A stretch of 64,000 nucleotides of DNA from Zavarzinella formosa DSM 19928 (GCF_000255705.1 NZ_JH636441.1:892087-956086); one strand, 5' to 3'. Counted from the stretch's first letter, positions 29,941 to 39,196 are shown. The notes: generated by a model not told the origin, from the sequence alone. Translations and numbers: made by a program.

Positions 29941-30228
29941 CGTCTTCATGGGGGTGGCAAATCTTTCTGGCACACGTCAGCGGCTTGTTTTCGCCCCAAG
30001 GGGGCGCTCGAGAATAGCCAGGGGCGGAAGCCCCTGGAATCCCATCATTTGAAGGGTTTTCTGCCCCAACGGGGCAGTGCTTGCGAGTTGTGCCACCCCG
30101 TTGGGGTGGATTCCTTTTGGCTATCGTTGCCCAGGGGCTTCCGCCCCTGGCTATTATCGAGCGCCCCCTTGGGGCGAAAACCAACCGGACAGGCATGCCA
30201 GAAAGATTTGCCAGACCCCGTCTTCATG
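29941..30228. mobile_element. MITE-like palindromic element with 10-bp direct repeats
   Basis: A 268-bp nested palindrome (29951-30218) is bounded by the direct repeat CGTCTTCATG at 29941-29950 and 30219-30228. The outer arms (29951-30037 and 30131-30218) begin at those repeats with GGGG(TC)TGGCAAATCTTTCTGGCA and are near-perfect except for a diverged 15-nt block; the centre holds two further hairpins (30061-30077 and 30093-30109). There is no transposase gene inside. Structure and flanking repeat are what a non-autonomous miniature inverted-repeat transposon would leave. The right repeat overlaps the ATG of the small gene at 30226. It fills most of the gap after the PrsW gene. Confidence 0.65.
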
Positions 30229-30435
30229 CCCGTAATCCTTGAAGTTGATTTGTCGGCAGACTTGGCCCGGCTTCGCCTCCCGGCAGCCCTTGATGCCCGG
30301 CTTCAGGATTTGCTCGACCGTCAGGACGCCGGGAATTCGCTGACAGAAAGCGAACGTGGCGAAGCTGAAGGACTGGTCGATTTGGCGGACTTGCTTTCCC
30401 TGTTGCGTCTCCGGACCGAGCGAATGACACCGTGA
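30226..30435 (+). CDS. Small antitoxin-like protein of unknown family
   Basis: A 69-residue acidic helical protein from ATG 30226 (ARLRLPAALDARLQDLLDRQ, then LTESERGEAEGLVDLADLLS). Proteins with this Leu/Glu pattern occur widely in cyanobacteria and planctomycetes, in my recollection often upstream of an HNH endonuclease gene. Here GTG 30432 overlaps its stop but encodes no intact HNH protein. The upstream open frame (to 30049) runs through the MITE-like element and is not real. Function unknown. Confidence 0.6.
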   Translation: MPVILEVDLSADLARLRLPAALDARLQDLLDRQDAGNSLTESERGEAEGLVDLADLLSLLRLRTERMTP

Positions 30436-30611
30436 GCGATATTCCAACGACGCTCCCAGAGGAGGTAATTCACTGGAAATCAACAGGTGGATTTGATCGC
30501 CCCTGTCCCGCTTGTTGCAATCACTTCGCCTTGAACAACTTTGACCGCCAGATCCGCGTTTTGTGGAGCCAAAATCGCATCATCGTGGAGACGGTTCGCA
30601 GGCCGTAGATC
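30432..30611 (+). pseudogene. Possible remnant of an HNH-endonuclease gene
   Basis: From GTG at 30432 (overlapping the previous stop as GTGA) the frame reads VSDIPTTLPEEVIHWKSTGG and continues for about 60 codons to about 30609, largely antisense to the glycosyltransferase end. The first eight residues look like the start of small HNH proteins that usually follow this antitoxin-like gene, but the Cys/His core is missing. It may be a truncated partner or coincidence. Confidence 0.25.
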
Positions 30612-31354
30612 GTGCTTCGTTTGAAGTTGATGCTGCTGGCCTCGGCGAAGTAGCGCACCGGCACCGGGATGTCGCCGAGGCGGAAACCGCTGTGGACGGC
30701 TTGGGCGAGGAACTGGGTGTCGAAGACGAAGTCGTCCGAGTTGCGTTCAAACGGGATCGTTTCCAAAACGCTGCGGCGATAGACGCGGAAACCGCTGTGA
30801 AAGTCGCCAAGGTTTTGGCCAAGGGCGACGTTCTCGAACATCGTCAGCGCGCGATTGCTGAAATATTTCCACCACGGCATCCCGCACTTGAGGGCTTCTT
30901 GCCGCGAGCGGACTCGGGAACCAAGCACCACGTCGCAGATGCCGAGTTCGATCAACCCGACGGCATGCGGGATAATCCGGGCGTCGTATTGGTAATCCGG
31001 GTGGATCATCACCACGATGTCGGCCCCTTGGGCGAGGGCGTATTCGTAGCACGTTTTCTGATTGCCGCCGTAACCCCGGTTCTTCGGATGCACGATCACC
31101 GTCAGGCCCATTTCGCGGGCGACGGCCACGGTGTTGTCCTTGCTACCGTCGTCCACGAGCAAAATCTCGTCCACACTGCCGGCCGGAAAGTCCGCGATGG
31201 TGGCGGCGAGCGTCTTCTCCGCGTTATACGCCGGCAGGACGGCCATCACCTTGTGCTGACGCTTCGGGGTCGGTTCGTCGGGATCGAGAATACGTTCCAC
31301 ATGAAAAATCTCATGGAACGGTCGCAACGGGGGTGCTTCGAGGAGGGTCGGCAT
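30521..31354 (-). CDS. Family 2 glycosyltransferase
   Basis: A 277-residue GT-A-fold enzyme of the polyprenol-phosphate-mannosyltransferase type. Motifs: [14 protein letters not shown] (about 36-49), [13 protein letters not shown] (about 63-75), [23 protein letters not shown] as the acidic nucleotide/metal site, and [14 protein letters not shown]. No membrane helix is evident in the C-terminus. It may load a lipid carrier or modify surface glycans. It is convergent with the small gene at 30226 and divergent from the DUF4349 lipoprotein gene. Confidence 0.93.
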   Translation of the reverse strand: MPTLLEAPPLRPFHEIFHVERILDPDEPTPKRQHKVMAVLPAYNAEKTLAATIADFPAGSVDEILLVDDGSKDNTVAVAREMGLTVIVHPKNRGYGGNQKTCYEYALAQGADIVVMIHPDYQYDARIIPHAVGLIELGICDVVLGSRVRSRQEALKCGMPWWKYFSNRALTMFENVALGQNLGDFHSGFRVYRRSVLETIPFERNSDDFVFDTQFLAQAVHSGFRLGDIPVPVRYFAEASSINFKRSTIYGLRTVSTMMRFWLHKTRIWRSKLFKAK

Positions 31355-31515
31355 GGGTGCGAATATCGTGTGTGAAGGCCCGGAATCTCTCCCCTTTAAG
31401 ATACGGCCGACGGTGGTTTATTCCCCAAAAAGTGAACTTTCAGGATGCGGGAATAAAACCACCCGTTTTGCGTCATCGTCAATAGAAGCGATCACCTCTC
31501 AATCGGATCACTCCC

Positions 31516-32430
31516 ATGTCTCGAATCTCGTTTTGCTCCTTGTTGAGCGTGGCCGTGCTGGCCGCCATCGGTTGCGACGACAAAAAACCGGCCCGCATGA
31601 GTTCTCCCGAAAGCGACCAACTCGCGCTGGCCGGAAGACAGGCCCCGGCGGATGGCCGGCAGAAAAAGCCGGAGGCGGTCAATCTGGCCGACCCGGATGT
31701 GGAGCGCAAAGTCATTTTGAATGTCAAGATGGAAATCACAGTGGAGAATGTCGAAGAGGCAGGCCAGAAAATCACCGAAATCGTCAAGGTGTCGAAAGGC
31801 TATGTCATCAAGTCGGATGAAAGCGTGGCGGCGGGCGCCCGTCGCCAGGCGGTCTGGACGATTCGCGTCCCCGCCAAAAGCATCGGCGAAGTGGCGGACT
31901 CGCTGAAACAACTCGGCGAAGTGACTCGCCGAAACATGGACAGCAATGATGTCACCGACGAGTTTTACGACACCGAGGCCCGGCTGAAGCATTGGAAGGG
32001 CGAGGAAGAAACGCTTTTGAAGTTACTGAAGGAAAAGGCCCAATCCCCGGAGGATATTCTCAAGTTCCGCGCCCAGATCAACCCCATCCGCGAGAACATC
32101 GACCGGATGGAGGCCCGGATGAAGACCATCCGAACCCTCACCGAAATGTCCACCATTGACTTGACCATCAAAGACCGGGACGTGCTGACCCCGCCCAACA
32201 CTTCCAGCAAGCCGACGACCTCGGTGGGCCGGACCTTCGCCGCCTCCGTCGAAACCCTCCAAGATTTCGGCCATGATGTGCTGATCTTCTGCGTCGGTCT
32301 CGCTCCCTGGCTGCCGCTCATCGCCGTGGCTTTGCTCCTCCTGCGATGGATCACCCGACGGCTGAACCGGCCGAAACCGGCCAGATTGCCCCCGCCGCTC
32401 ACCCACAAACCGGCGACAACCGAAGTCTGA
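31516..32430 (+). CDS. DUF4349 lipoprotein
   Basis: A 304-residue protein with signal peptide and lipobox LAAIGC (Cys 20). The central part is DUF4349: KVILNVKMEITVENVEEAGQ (about 65-84), KGYVIKSDES, RVPAKSIGEVADSLKQLGEV, then a coiled-coil region with DVTDEFYDTEARLKHWKGEE and repeated helical blocks to about 215. A C-terminal membrane helix (about 262-278, PWLPLIAVALLLLRWI) and a Pro-rich tail end the protein. It is therefore probably held at the envelope at both ends. Function of DUF4349 is unknown. Confidence 0.9.
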   Translation: MSRISFCSLLSVAVLAAIGCDDKKPARMSSPESDQLALAGRQAPADGRQKKPEAVNLADPDVERKVILNVKMEITVENVEEAGQKITEIVKVSKGYVIKSDESVAAGARRQAVWTIRVPAKSIGEVADSLKQLGEVTRRNMDSNDVTDEFYDTEARLKHWKGEEETLLKLLKEKAQSPEDILKFRAQINPIRENIDRMEARMKTIRTLTEMSTIDLTIKDRDVLTPPNTSSKPTTSVGRTFAASVETLQDFGHDVLIFCVGLAPWLPLIAVALLLLRWITRRLNRPKPARLPPPLTHKPATTEV

Positions 32431-32446
32431 CAAGAGATGCCCGAAC

Positions 32447-33640
32447 TTACTTTCCGTGCCGATAGGCCCAAATCGTTGTTCCATCAAGAATCACGAATAC
32501 GTTGTGGACCGGGTCGGCATAGGCCAGTCGTTTGCCCCCCTTCGGCATCGGGTCGCCGCCGGGGGTGAGTTTTTTCCATGTCACCGTGTCCGGGTCGTAG
32601 CTCCACAGGGCGTTCGTCTTGAACTCGACAAGCAATCCCTGCCCCGTGGCCGTGTCGAGATACATGGGTGAATAGGCGTCATGACCGTAGGGAACATCCG
32701 TGGAGTCCTTTGGCTCGCTTCGCACTTTCTTCCACTGGTTGTCTTTCACGCTGTAATGAAATGTCGCCCAATGTCGGTGGACGATCAGCATGTTTCGTTT
32801 CGCGTCGTAATAACCCACCTGCTCCGGTTCCGGGGCCTCTTTCTCAAATACCTTCGTGTCGCCGTTTGATTTGGCATTTTCCCAAGTGTTCTTGGACAAG
32901 TCGAACAGCCAGCTTGCCTGCATCTGCCAATTGTTTGTGTGCCACATGGTTCGTTTCAGGGGAGGGAGATACTCCAGCATCCCGCCGAAGGGAGCGATGG
33001 GGCATGGCTTTTCCGTGCGGTGATATTGCCAGGTCCGTTTGGCCGGATCAAACGACCACAACGGTGGACATTGGGCCAAATCTTCCGGCTTTGCCCCCAA
33101 TAACACGGCCATTTTCTTTTGCTCGGTCACCCAAGTGTTCATCATCAAGAGTTGTTTCGCGTCCGAATCATAGGCCAGCCCCCACCATGTATGGGCGATG
33201 ATTCCCGGCCCGCCGCGTTTGGTGATGAACGTGCCGTTCTTGAATTCCACATCGCTCGGGTCTTTGCCCAGTCCCGTGTAATCCCGGTTGTTGTCCGGCG
33301 CATAAATCATCGCCCATGTGAGGGACGGAAGGTCGAATTCCCACACATCATTGAGCCGGTGCGGCACCGCGTGATTTGCCCCGCAAAATAACACCCGCTT
33401 GCGGTCTTCGGCCCAGCACATTTTGATTGAGAAGTCGCGGCCTTTTGGCCCGGTGCGGTCGAGTTCCCATTTTTTGGCCGTCTCGTTGAACTCGCCCACA
33501 ACATCGGCCTTGCCAAGCGTGACCGCTTCGCCGGGCTTGAGGGCTTTCAGTTTTTGAAGGATCTCCGGCTTCTCAGCCAGCGTCGGCTCAATGCCGGGAG
33601 TCATTGTCGATGCGATCAAGAACAGGGAGAAAGTGTTCAT
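32447..33640 (-). CDS. Exported Kelch-like beta-propeller protein
   Basis: A 397-residue protein from ATG 33640, where MNTFSLFLIASTMTPGIEP gives a signal peptide; the longer frame from 33694 does not. Repeated Kelch-type blocks are visible: NDVWEFDLPSLTW, PLWSFDPAKRTWQYH, SWLFDLSKNTWENA, FHYSVKDNQWKKV and ALWSYDPDTVTWKKL. It is therefore a five- to seven-bladed propeller without visible catalytic residues. Such proteins are abundant and uncharacterised in planctomycetes. It converges on the DUF4349 gene 16 bp away. Confidence 0.82.
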   Translation of the reverse strand: MNTFSLFLIASTMTPGIEPTLAEKPEILQKLKALKPGEAVTLGKADVVGEFNETAKKWELDRTGPKGRDFSIKMCWAEDRKRVLFCGANHAVPHRLNDVWEFDLPSLTWAMIYAPDNNRDYTGLGKDPSDVEFKNGTFITKRGGPGIIAHTWWGLAYDSDAKQLLMMNTWVTEQKKMAVLLGAKPEDLAQCPPLWSFDPAKRTWQYHRTEKPCPIAPFGGMLEYLPPLKRTMWHTNNWQMQASWLFDLSKNTWENAKSNGDTKVFEKEAPEPEQVGYYDAKRNMLIVHRHWATFHYSVKDNQWKKVRSEPKDSTDVPYGHDAYSPMYLDTATGQGLLVEFKTNALWSYDPDTVTWKKLTPGGDPMPKGGKRLAYADPVHNVFVILDGTTIWAYRHGK

Positions 33641-33807
33641 GGAGGAATTCCATCGGTGGGAGGAATCCGCATGATGCCCGATAAATCGAGGCAAGGAAAG
33701 AAAAAAACGAGAGGGGCAAAAGAGATGAGAAACGAAATTCTACCCCCGGAAATCGGTCGGATTCCAAGGGGATAGAAGAAGATCAACAAAGTTGACGGAC
33801 AAGGCTC

Positions 33808-34341
33808 TTATCGCTTGATGTAGAAATACTTGCCGTTGATGAGGTGCAGATCATAGCCGGGAATGCCATCGCCGGTGGGACCGGGAACGGGAATCACATC
33901 CGGACCGGCCGCCGGAACAGGAGCCGCCGCCGGGGCAGCCGGAGCCACCCCAGCGGGAACACCCACAACCGCCGGTTGATACGACGGGGCCACCATCAAC
34001 GGAGCCGCATAAGTGGACGGGTAATAGTTGGAATACCCCCCACCGCTGCCATAACCATAGCCGTAGCTGGGATATCCGTAGTTGCCGTAGCCATAGCCGC
34101 CGAGGCCAATGCCGATTCCGATGCCGCCATAGCCGTAGCCGCCATAACCGTAGTGGTTGCCGCCATAATAGCCGGGGTGAACGCCGACATGCCCGCCGCC
34201 CGGATGGCCGCCGACATGCCCGCCGGGGTGACCTCCGGCATGGCCGCCGCCGTGGCCGCCGCCTCCGTGAGCGGCAAAAGTGGTTGAAGAGGGAATCATG
34301 GCGATGACGCCAGCGACGAGCAGAGTCAGGAAGATTCTCAA
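33808..34341 (-). CDS. Gly/His/Tyr-rich exported protein
   Basis: A 177-residue protein with signal peptide MRIFLTLLVAGVIAMIPSS. Residues about 25-55 are HGGGHGGGHAGG-type His/Gly repeats, about 56-110 are Gly/Tyr repeats (GYGGYGYGGIGIGIG), about 120-150 are Ala/Pro-rich, and the end is LHLINGKYFYIKR. The His-rich stretch could bind metals, but that is inference; the low complexity can also be structural envelope material. It is likely expressed, since the frame is clean and has a normal leader. Related in style to the truncated protein at 63131-64000. Confidence 0.78.
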   Translation of the reverse strand: MRIFLTLLVAGVIAMIPSSTTFAAHGGGGHGGGHAGGHPGGHVGGHPGGGHVGVHPGYYGGNHYGYGGYGYGGIGIGIGLGGYGYGNYGYPSYGYGYGSGGGYSNYYPSTYAAPLMVAPSYQPAVVGVPAGVAPAAPAAAPVPAAGPDVIPVPGPTGDGIPGYDLHLINGKYFYIKR

Positions 34342-34569
34342 GATGCGACTCCTGTGAGAGATTGATTCGATTAGATCAACGACGGGACGAGGGTGGTCTT
34401 GAAGGCCCGAAAATGATCTTTCAAATCACTAACATTTTATCTCAATTGCCCACCTTCCCGGACAAATTGGCATGAATTTCTAGCAAGGATTGATTCAATT
34501 TGGGGTGATTTCCCCTCACGACCCGGAATTTGACACCATGAAGAGATGATGGAATGAGGTGAGAGTTCC

Positions 34570-35607
34570 TCAAATGAAACTGGCTTCCGCATCCAAATCC
34601 ATTTTGGCGAAGTCGCCGAGTTTCCATTTCTCCACCGCCAAGGCGGCCATCGCGGCGTTGTCCGTGCATAGGCTCATCGGCGGGATATGTAATTCAAATC
34701 CTTCCCTCGCGGTCATCGCCTCCAAGGCGGCGCGGAATGTTTTGTTGGCGGTCACCCCGCCGCCAACCGCCAGTCGTGTCAGCCCGGATTGGCGCAGGGC
34801 CTGACGGCATTTTTCCACCAATACATCAACCACCGCCTGTTGGAAACTGGCCGCCAAGTCGGCGCGGGCTTGGCCGGTGGGAATCGCGAGGGGATTTGCC
34901 ACGTCCTGCCCCAACGCGGCATAGCGCACGGCCGTCTTCAACCCGCTGAAACTAAATTCCAACCGGTCCTCGCGGATGAACGAGCGGGGGAACTTGTGGG
35001 CCTTCGGGTCGCCGGTCCGGGCTTCCTGTTCCAGTCGCGGTCCGCCGGGGAAACCAAGCCCGAGAATAGCGGCCACTTTGTCGAAGGCTTCGCCGGCCGC
35101 GTCGTCTCGTGTGCCGCCAAGCAAGGTCATCGAAAGCGGGGTGTCACACCGGAACAGGGCCGTGTGCCCGCCGCTGACCACAAAACCGACACAGGGAAAA
35201 ATGTCTCTTCCGGCCGCCAGCCGGCAGGCATAAATATGACTGGCAACATGGTTGACGGCAATGAGGGGAACCCCCAGCGCGAGGGCCAGCATCTTGGCGC
35301 CGCTCACTCCGATCAGCAAGGCCCCCACCAATCCCGGCGTGTTGTGGACGGCCACGCATCCGATATCCGCAAGGGTTGCGTTCGCTTGCCGAAGGGTTTC
35401 GTCAACCACCGGAAGCAGATTTCGCAGATGGGCGCGGGCGGCGATTTCCGGAACAACCCCGCCGAAGCGTTCGTGAAGATCATTTTGGGAGGCGACGACG
35501 GCCGACAATACTCGGGGTTCGTCCGTAAAGACGGCCGCCGCCGTTTCGTCACAGGATGTCTCAAGAGCCAAGAACAACAACGCGCTTCTCCGTGGGTATC
35601 CGGGCAT
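34570..35607 (-). CDS. tsaD: tRNA N6-threonylcarbamoyladenosine transferase subunit TsaD
   Basis: A 345-residue member of the Kae1/TsaD family that transfers the threonylcarbamoyl group to A37 of ANN-decoding tRNAs, working with TsaB, TsaC and TsaE. The start at 35607 is preferred because MPGYPRRSALLFLALETSCDET aligns with family N-termini; the 40 earlier residues from 35727 do not. Landmarks: LALETSCDETAAA (about 11-23), PGLVGALLIGVSGAK, NHVASHIYA with the metal-binding HxxxH, GFVVSGGHTALFR, and DVLVEKCRQAL then GGGVTANKTFRAAL. Length is typical. Other TSA genes are not adjacent. Confidence 0.97.
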   Translation of the reverse strand: MPGYPRRSALLFLALETSCDETAAAVFTDEPRVLSAVVASQNDLHERFGGVVPEIAARAHLRNLLPVVDETLRQANATLADIGCVAVHNTPGLVGALLIGVSGAKMLALALGVPLIAVNHVASHIYACRLAAGRDIFPCVGFVVSGGHTALFRCDTPLSMTLLGGTRDDAAGEAFDKVAAILGLGFPGGPRLEQEARTGDPKAHKFPRSFIREDRLEFSFSGLKTAVRYAALGQDVANPLAIPTGQARADLAASFQQAVVDVLVEKCRQALRQSGLTRLAVGGGVTANKTFRAALEAMTAREGFELHIPPMSLCTDNAAMAALAVEKWKLGDFAKMDLDAEASFI

Positions 35608-35756
35608 TTTAGGGGAAGCGGCCGGATGATGCCGGTCTTCTTGCTTCTCGCGTCTTTGCCGCCGTGAGAGGAGGCAGGGGATGTGAATACTTTGACAGAG
35701 TCTGTCCTCCGAAATATTTGATGACACCCCGCAAAGCAGTTTCGTAAATTACCCCG

Positions 35757-36716
35757 ATGAAGACCGCGATCGGATTGTTTCTGCTGGCCCTGCCGCTGCT
35801 TGCGGTAATGGGGACTGTGTTCGTCATTTACCGGATTGTTTGCCGTCATTATTTGTGGCAACTGGTGCGAATATTTCAGGAAAAGCCGCTGTTCGTGATT
35901 CCGCGCGGCGAGCCGGACCCGACCGCCGAGGAACTAAGGGTTCCCACATGCGGCGGAGCCATGCTCCAGGCAGTGTACTTCCGCACATCAGCCGCCGCCC
36001 GAAAGGGAGTGATCGTGTTCGGGATCGAGCACGGGTCGGATCGCTGGTCGTGTAAGCCGTATTGTGATCCGTTGATTCAGGCCGGGTACGATATCTTCGC
36101 CTATGAACCCCGTAATCAGGGGAAAAGCGACACCATTCCCGACTACGAACCGATTCAGTGGATCTCTGATTACGAAATCGAGGACGCCAAAGCGGCGATG
36201 GCTTATGTGAAGGCCCGGCCGGACGCGGACCCGAAGGGAGTTGGCTGGTTCGGGGTTAGCAAGGGGGCCAATGTCGGGCTGGCCATGTTTGCGGAAGACT
36301 CCAGTATTCGTTGCGCCGTCACGGATGGAGCCTTCGGGCTTCTCTCGGTGATGGTACCCTACATGCGGCATTGGATTCGCATCTACAACTCCAGTTTCCT
36401 CGTTCACGGGCTGTTGCCGGGTTGGTTTTACCAAACGGTGGGCCGGAGAGGCGTCGGCATGGTGGAGAAGGAACGGAAAGTCCGTTTCTATCACCTCGAA
36501 CCGGCCGCCAGTCGTTTGGTTCGTCCATTATTGATGATTCACGGCGAAGCGGACAGTTACATTAAAACGGAAATGGCTCGCACGTTGTTTCTCCGGGCGC
36601 GCGGGCCGAAAGAGTTTTGGGTGGTCCCCAAGGCGAGGCACAATCAAGCCCTGGCAATGGCCGGGGACGAATACTCTCGCCGGGTGGTGGCCTTCTTCGA
36701 TCACTACTTACGCTGA
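35757..36716 (+). CDS. Membrane-anchored alpha/beta hydrolase
   Basis: A 319-residue protein with an N-terminal membrane helix (about 4-26, AIGLFLLALPLLAVMGTVFV) and an alpha/beta-hydrolase domain. The nucleophile sits in GVSKG (S168), the acid is probably in LMIHGEADSY and the base in KARHNQAL. An oxyanion-type EHGSDRWS stretch precedes. The active site would face either side of the membrane depending on orientation. It is divergent from tsaD and followed 47 bp later by the GH3-family gene, so may share a transcript. Substrate unknown. Confidence 0.88.
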   Translation: MKTAIGLFLLALPLLAVMGTVFVIYRIVCRHYLWQLVRIFQEKPLFVIPRGEPDPTAEELRVPTCGGAMLQAVYFRTSAAARKGVIVFGIEHGSDRWSCKPYCDPLIQAGYDIFAYEPRNQGKSDTIPDYEPIQWISDYEIEDAKAAMAYVKARPDADPKGVGWFGVSKGANVGLAMFAEDSSIRCAVTDGAFGLLSVMVPYMRHWIRIYNSSFLVHGLLPGWFYQTVGRRGVGMVEKERKVRFYHLEPAASRLVRPLLMIHGEADSYIKTEMARTLFLRARGPKEFWVVPKARHNQALAMAGDEYSRRVVAFFDHYLR

Positions 36717-36763
36717 ACGAATCGGCCGGTCACCCGGTTGAAACGTCCGGCACCTCGCAGAAC

Positions 36764-38467
36764 ATGAAACTCGGCCGCACACTCGTTTATCTGCTTCGCA
36801 AGGCGCTGGCCCAGCCTCTCTACCGGAAATTCGCCCGGTTCGAGCAGGCGTGCGCCCACCCGGAGATGATTCAGCGGGAACTCCTCCTGCGAACGCTGAA
36901 TTATCATCGAGACACCACCTTCGGCCGGGATCACGGCTTTGCGGGCATCAAGAACGTCGCTGATTACCGACGGCAACTTCCCGTCCGGCGGTACGAGGAC
37001 TTGGAGCCGTACATCCGCCGGGTGATGGCCGGGGATACGAACGCCCTGCTGGCCGATTCCAAAGTGCTGATGTTCGCCCTCACCAGCGGAACAACCGCCG
37101 CCCGCAAGCACATTCCCATCACGAAGCAATACCTCGACGACTACAAACGCGGCTGGAATCTGTGGGGCCTTCAGGCGATCCGCCGACATCCCCAGATTTT
37201 CTTCAAGCCGATGCTGCAACTTGCCGGGGACGCGGACGAATACCGCACCGACGCCGACATCCCGTGCGGCAATCTTTCCGGCTTCACCGCCCAAGTCCAG
37301 AAGCGGGTGATGCGACGGATGTACGTCCTCCCGCCGATGACCGGCAAGATACGCGATGCGGCCGCCCGTCAGTATGTGGCCCTGCGATTTGCCGCCCCGA
37401 AAAAACTCGGGATGCTGGTTGCCGCCAATCCAAGCACGCTGGTGAACCTGGCCCGGCTCATGGATCGGGAGAAGGAAAACCTGATCCGCGACATCGCGGA
37501 CGGGACCATCAACCCAAAATGGGACATCACCCCGGAACTTCGCCAGTTGCTCGCCGTCAGGCTGAAACCCCAACCGGAACGGGCCGCCGAGTTGGAAGCG
37601 TTCGCCAATGCCGCCGGAGGAGTGTTGCTTCCGAAAGACACATGGCCGAAAGAACGCCTGTTAATCGGTTGCTGGACCGGTGGAAGCGTCGGGCCGTATC
37701 TTCGACAACTGGGACAGTATTATGGCGACACCCCGGTGCGGGATATCGGTCTGTTGGCAAGCGAAGGGCGGATGACGCTCCCGGTTGAAGACTCCACACC
37801 GGACGGCGTGCTGGACATCACCACACACTTTTTCGAGTTCATCCCCGAAAACGAAATCGACTCGGCCAATCCGACCGTGTTGGGGGCGCATGAGGTGCGG
37901 GAGGGGGGACATTACTACATCCTGCCGACGACGAAAGCCGGGCTGTATCGCTATCACATCTCGGATCTCGTGCGGGTGACCGGATTCTTCCAACGCACCC
38001 CGTTGATCGAATTTTTGGGCAAGGGAAGCCGGTTCGCCAACCTCACGGGGGAAAAGCTCTCCGAGTATCACGTTACCCAAGCCGTGGATATTGTCGCCCG
38101 GTCCGTTCAGCAACCGTTGACGAGCTACGCCCTCGCCCCGGTGTGGGACGATCAACTGCCGTATTACGGGCTATATGTTGAAGAACAGGATGCTGGCGAT
38201 CCGGCCCGGTTGCGGAAATTCGTCCACGAACTCGATATTGTCCTCGGGCGGCAAAACATCGAATACGAGGCCAAGCGATCAAGCAATCGGCTTGGGCCGA
38301 TCCGGATTTTTCTGCTGCCGACCGGGGCATGGGCCAAATGGGACTCCGAACGAGTGCGTCGAACCGGGGGCGCTGTTGAGCAATACAAGCACCCCTGCCT
38401 GATCGGCGATTTGAACTTTTGTCAGTCCGTTCCCGTGATTCGCCGGGAAATACTCGCTGCCGCGTGA
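36764..38467 (+). CDS. GH3-family acyl-adenylate-forming protein
   Basis: A 567-residue protein from ATG 36764; the longer frame from 36617 overlaps the hydrolase gene. The match is to the GH3 (auxin-responsive promoter) family of the adenylating superfamily: ADYRRQLPVRRYEDLEPYI (about 66-84), the nucleotide-binding LTSGTTAARKHIPIT (about 107-121), GCWTGGSVGPYLRQL, GLLASEGRMTLPV and LYRYHISDLVRVTGF. Plant members conjugate amino acids to jasmonate or auxin; bacterial members are little studied, with substrate unknown. Gene order with the hydrolase suggests ester or amide chemistry, which is inference. Confidence 0.9.
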   Translation: MKLGRTLVYLLRKALAQPLYRKFARFEQACAHPEMIQRELLLRTLNYHRDTTFGRDHGFAGIKNVADYRRQLPVRRYEDLEPYIRRVMAGDTNALLADSKVLMFALTSGTTAARKHIPITKQYLDDYKRGWNLWGLQAIRRHPQIFFKPMLQLAGDADEYRTDADIPCGNLSGFTAQVQKRVMRRMYVLPPMTGKIRDAAARQYVALRFAAPKKLGMLVAANPSTLVNLARLMDREKENLIRDIADGTINPKWDITPELRQLLAVRLKPQPERAAELEAFANAAGGVLLPKDTWPKERLLIGCWTGGSVGPYLRQLGQYYGDTPVRDIGLLASEGRMTLPVEDSTPDGVLDITTHFFEFIPENEIDSANPTVLGAHEVREGGHYYILPTTKAGLYRYHISDLVRVTGFFQRTPLIEFLGKGSRFANLTGEKLSEYHVTQAVDIVARSVQQPLTSYALAPVWDDQLPYYGLYVEEQDAGDPARLRKFVHELDIVLGRQNIEYEAKRSSNRLGPIRIFLLPTGAWAKWDSERVRRTGGAVEQYKHPCLIGDLNFCQSVPVIRREILAAA

Positions 38468-38560
38468 CTTCCGGACGAAAATCTTTTTTCGACCGGGTCG
38501 CCTGCGGATGCTAGACTGACACTCAGCCAGTCATTCACCAATTCCCACCCGAGTGTTTCA

Positions 38561-39196
38561 ATGGCCATTCGTCATTGCCCCGAGTGTCAGTCTCCCCTTT
38601 CTTCGAGCGAAATTGAATTTCGCACCTGCGAAGCCTGCGGAGCCAGGCTCCCCGCCGCTTGGGCCAAAGGGGATGATAACGATGACGATCACCGGCCTCG
38701 CTCCCGTCGAACCGCTCAATTGCGAAGCACGCGCGAGTCCGACCACGAAGACTTGATGAAGCAGGCTAAAAAGCAAGCTTCCATCACGTTGTTTGTGGTT
38801 GCGGCTCTGTTGATGGTTTGTGGAACGATCAGCGTTGTTCTGCTCGGAAATCAAGAAAATGCCGCCGAAGAAGAGACTATCGTCGCTGTTGTCTTGGTCG
38901 CCGGAATGGCAGCCCTCTTCGCCGGGCTGGGATTCTGGGCCATGTACATGCCTATTCCTCCGGCGACCATTGGCTTGATCTTGTTCATCGGGCTGAGCAT
39001 CCTCGATATCGTCTTTGAACCGGCCGCCGCGAAGAGCATCGTTGTGCGAGTGTTCATCGTTGTGATGTTGATTAGGGCAATCAACAATGCCGTGAAGGCG
39101 TCCAAGCTCGCCCCCAAGCAGCGTGACTACGAGGATGACTACGACGACGAACCGCGTCGCCCACGTCGCTCCGACCGGGATGCTTACGACGATTGA
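38561..39196 (+). CDS. Zinc-ribbon membrane protein
   Basis: A 211-residue protein. The N-terminus has a zinc ribbon with C6, C9, C23 and C26 (CPEC, CEAC), followed by an acidic and Arg-rich linker and four hydrophobic segments (about 74-170: TLFVVAALLMVCGTISVVLL, VAVVLVAGMAALFAGLGFWA, TIGLILFIGLSILDIVF, VFIVVMLIRAI). The C-terminus is acidic/basic (YEDDYDDEPRRPRRSDRDAY). This layout recurs in planctomycete proteins of unknown function. It lies between the GH3 gene and larE on the same strand. Confidence 0.75.
   Translation: MAIRHCPECQSPLSSSEIEFRTCEACGARLPAAWAKGDDNDDDHRPRSRRTAQLRSTRESDHEDLMKQAKKQASITLFVVAALLMVCGTISVVLLGNQENAAEEETIVAVVLVAGMAALFAGLGFWAMYMPIPPATIGLILFIGLSILDIVFEPAAAKSIVVRVFIVVMLIRAINNAVKASKLAPKQRDYEDDYDDEPRRPRRSDRDAYDD

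Noticed and set aside
30049..30225. N-terminal extension of the small gene at 30226 through the palindromic element
   Set aside because: The residues are a translation of the MITE-like element's repeats; the ATG at 30226 gives a consistent small protein.
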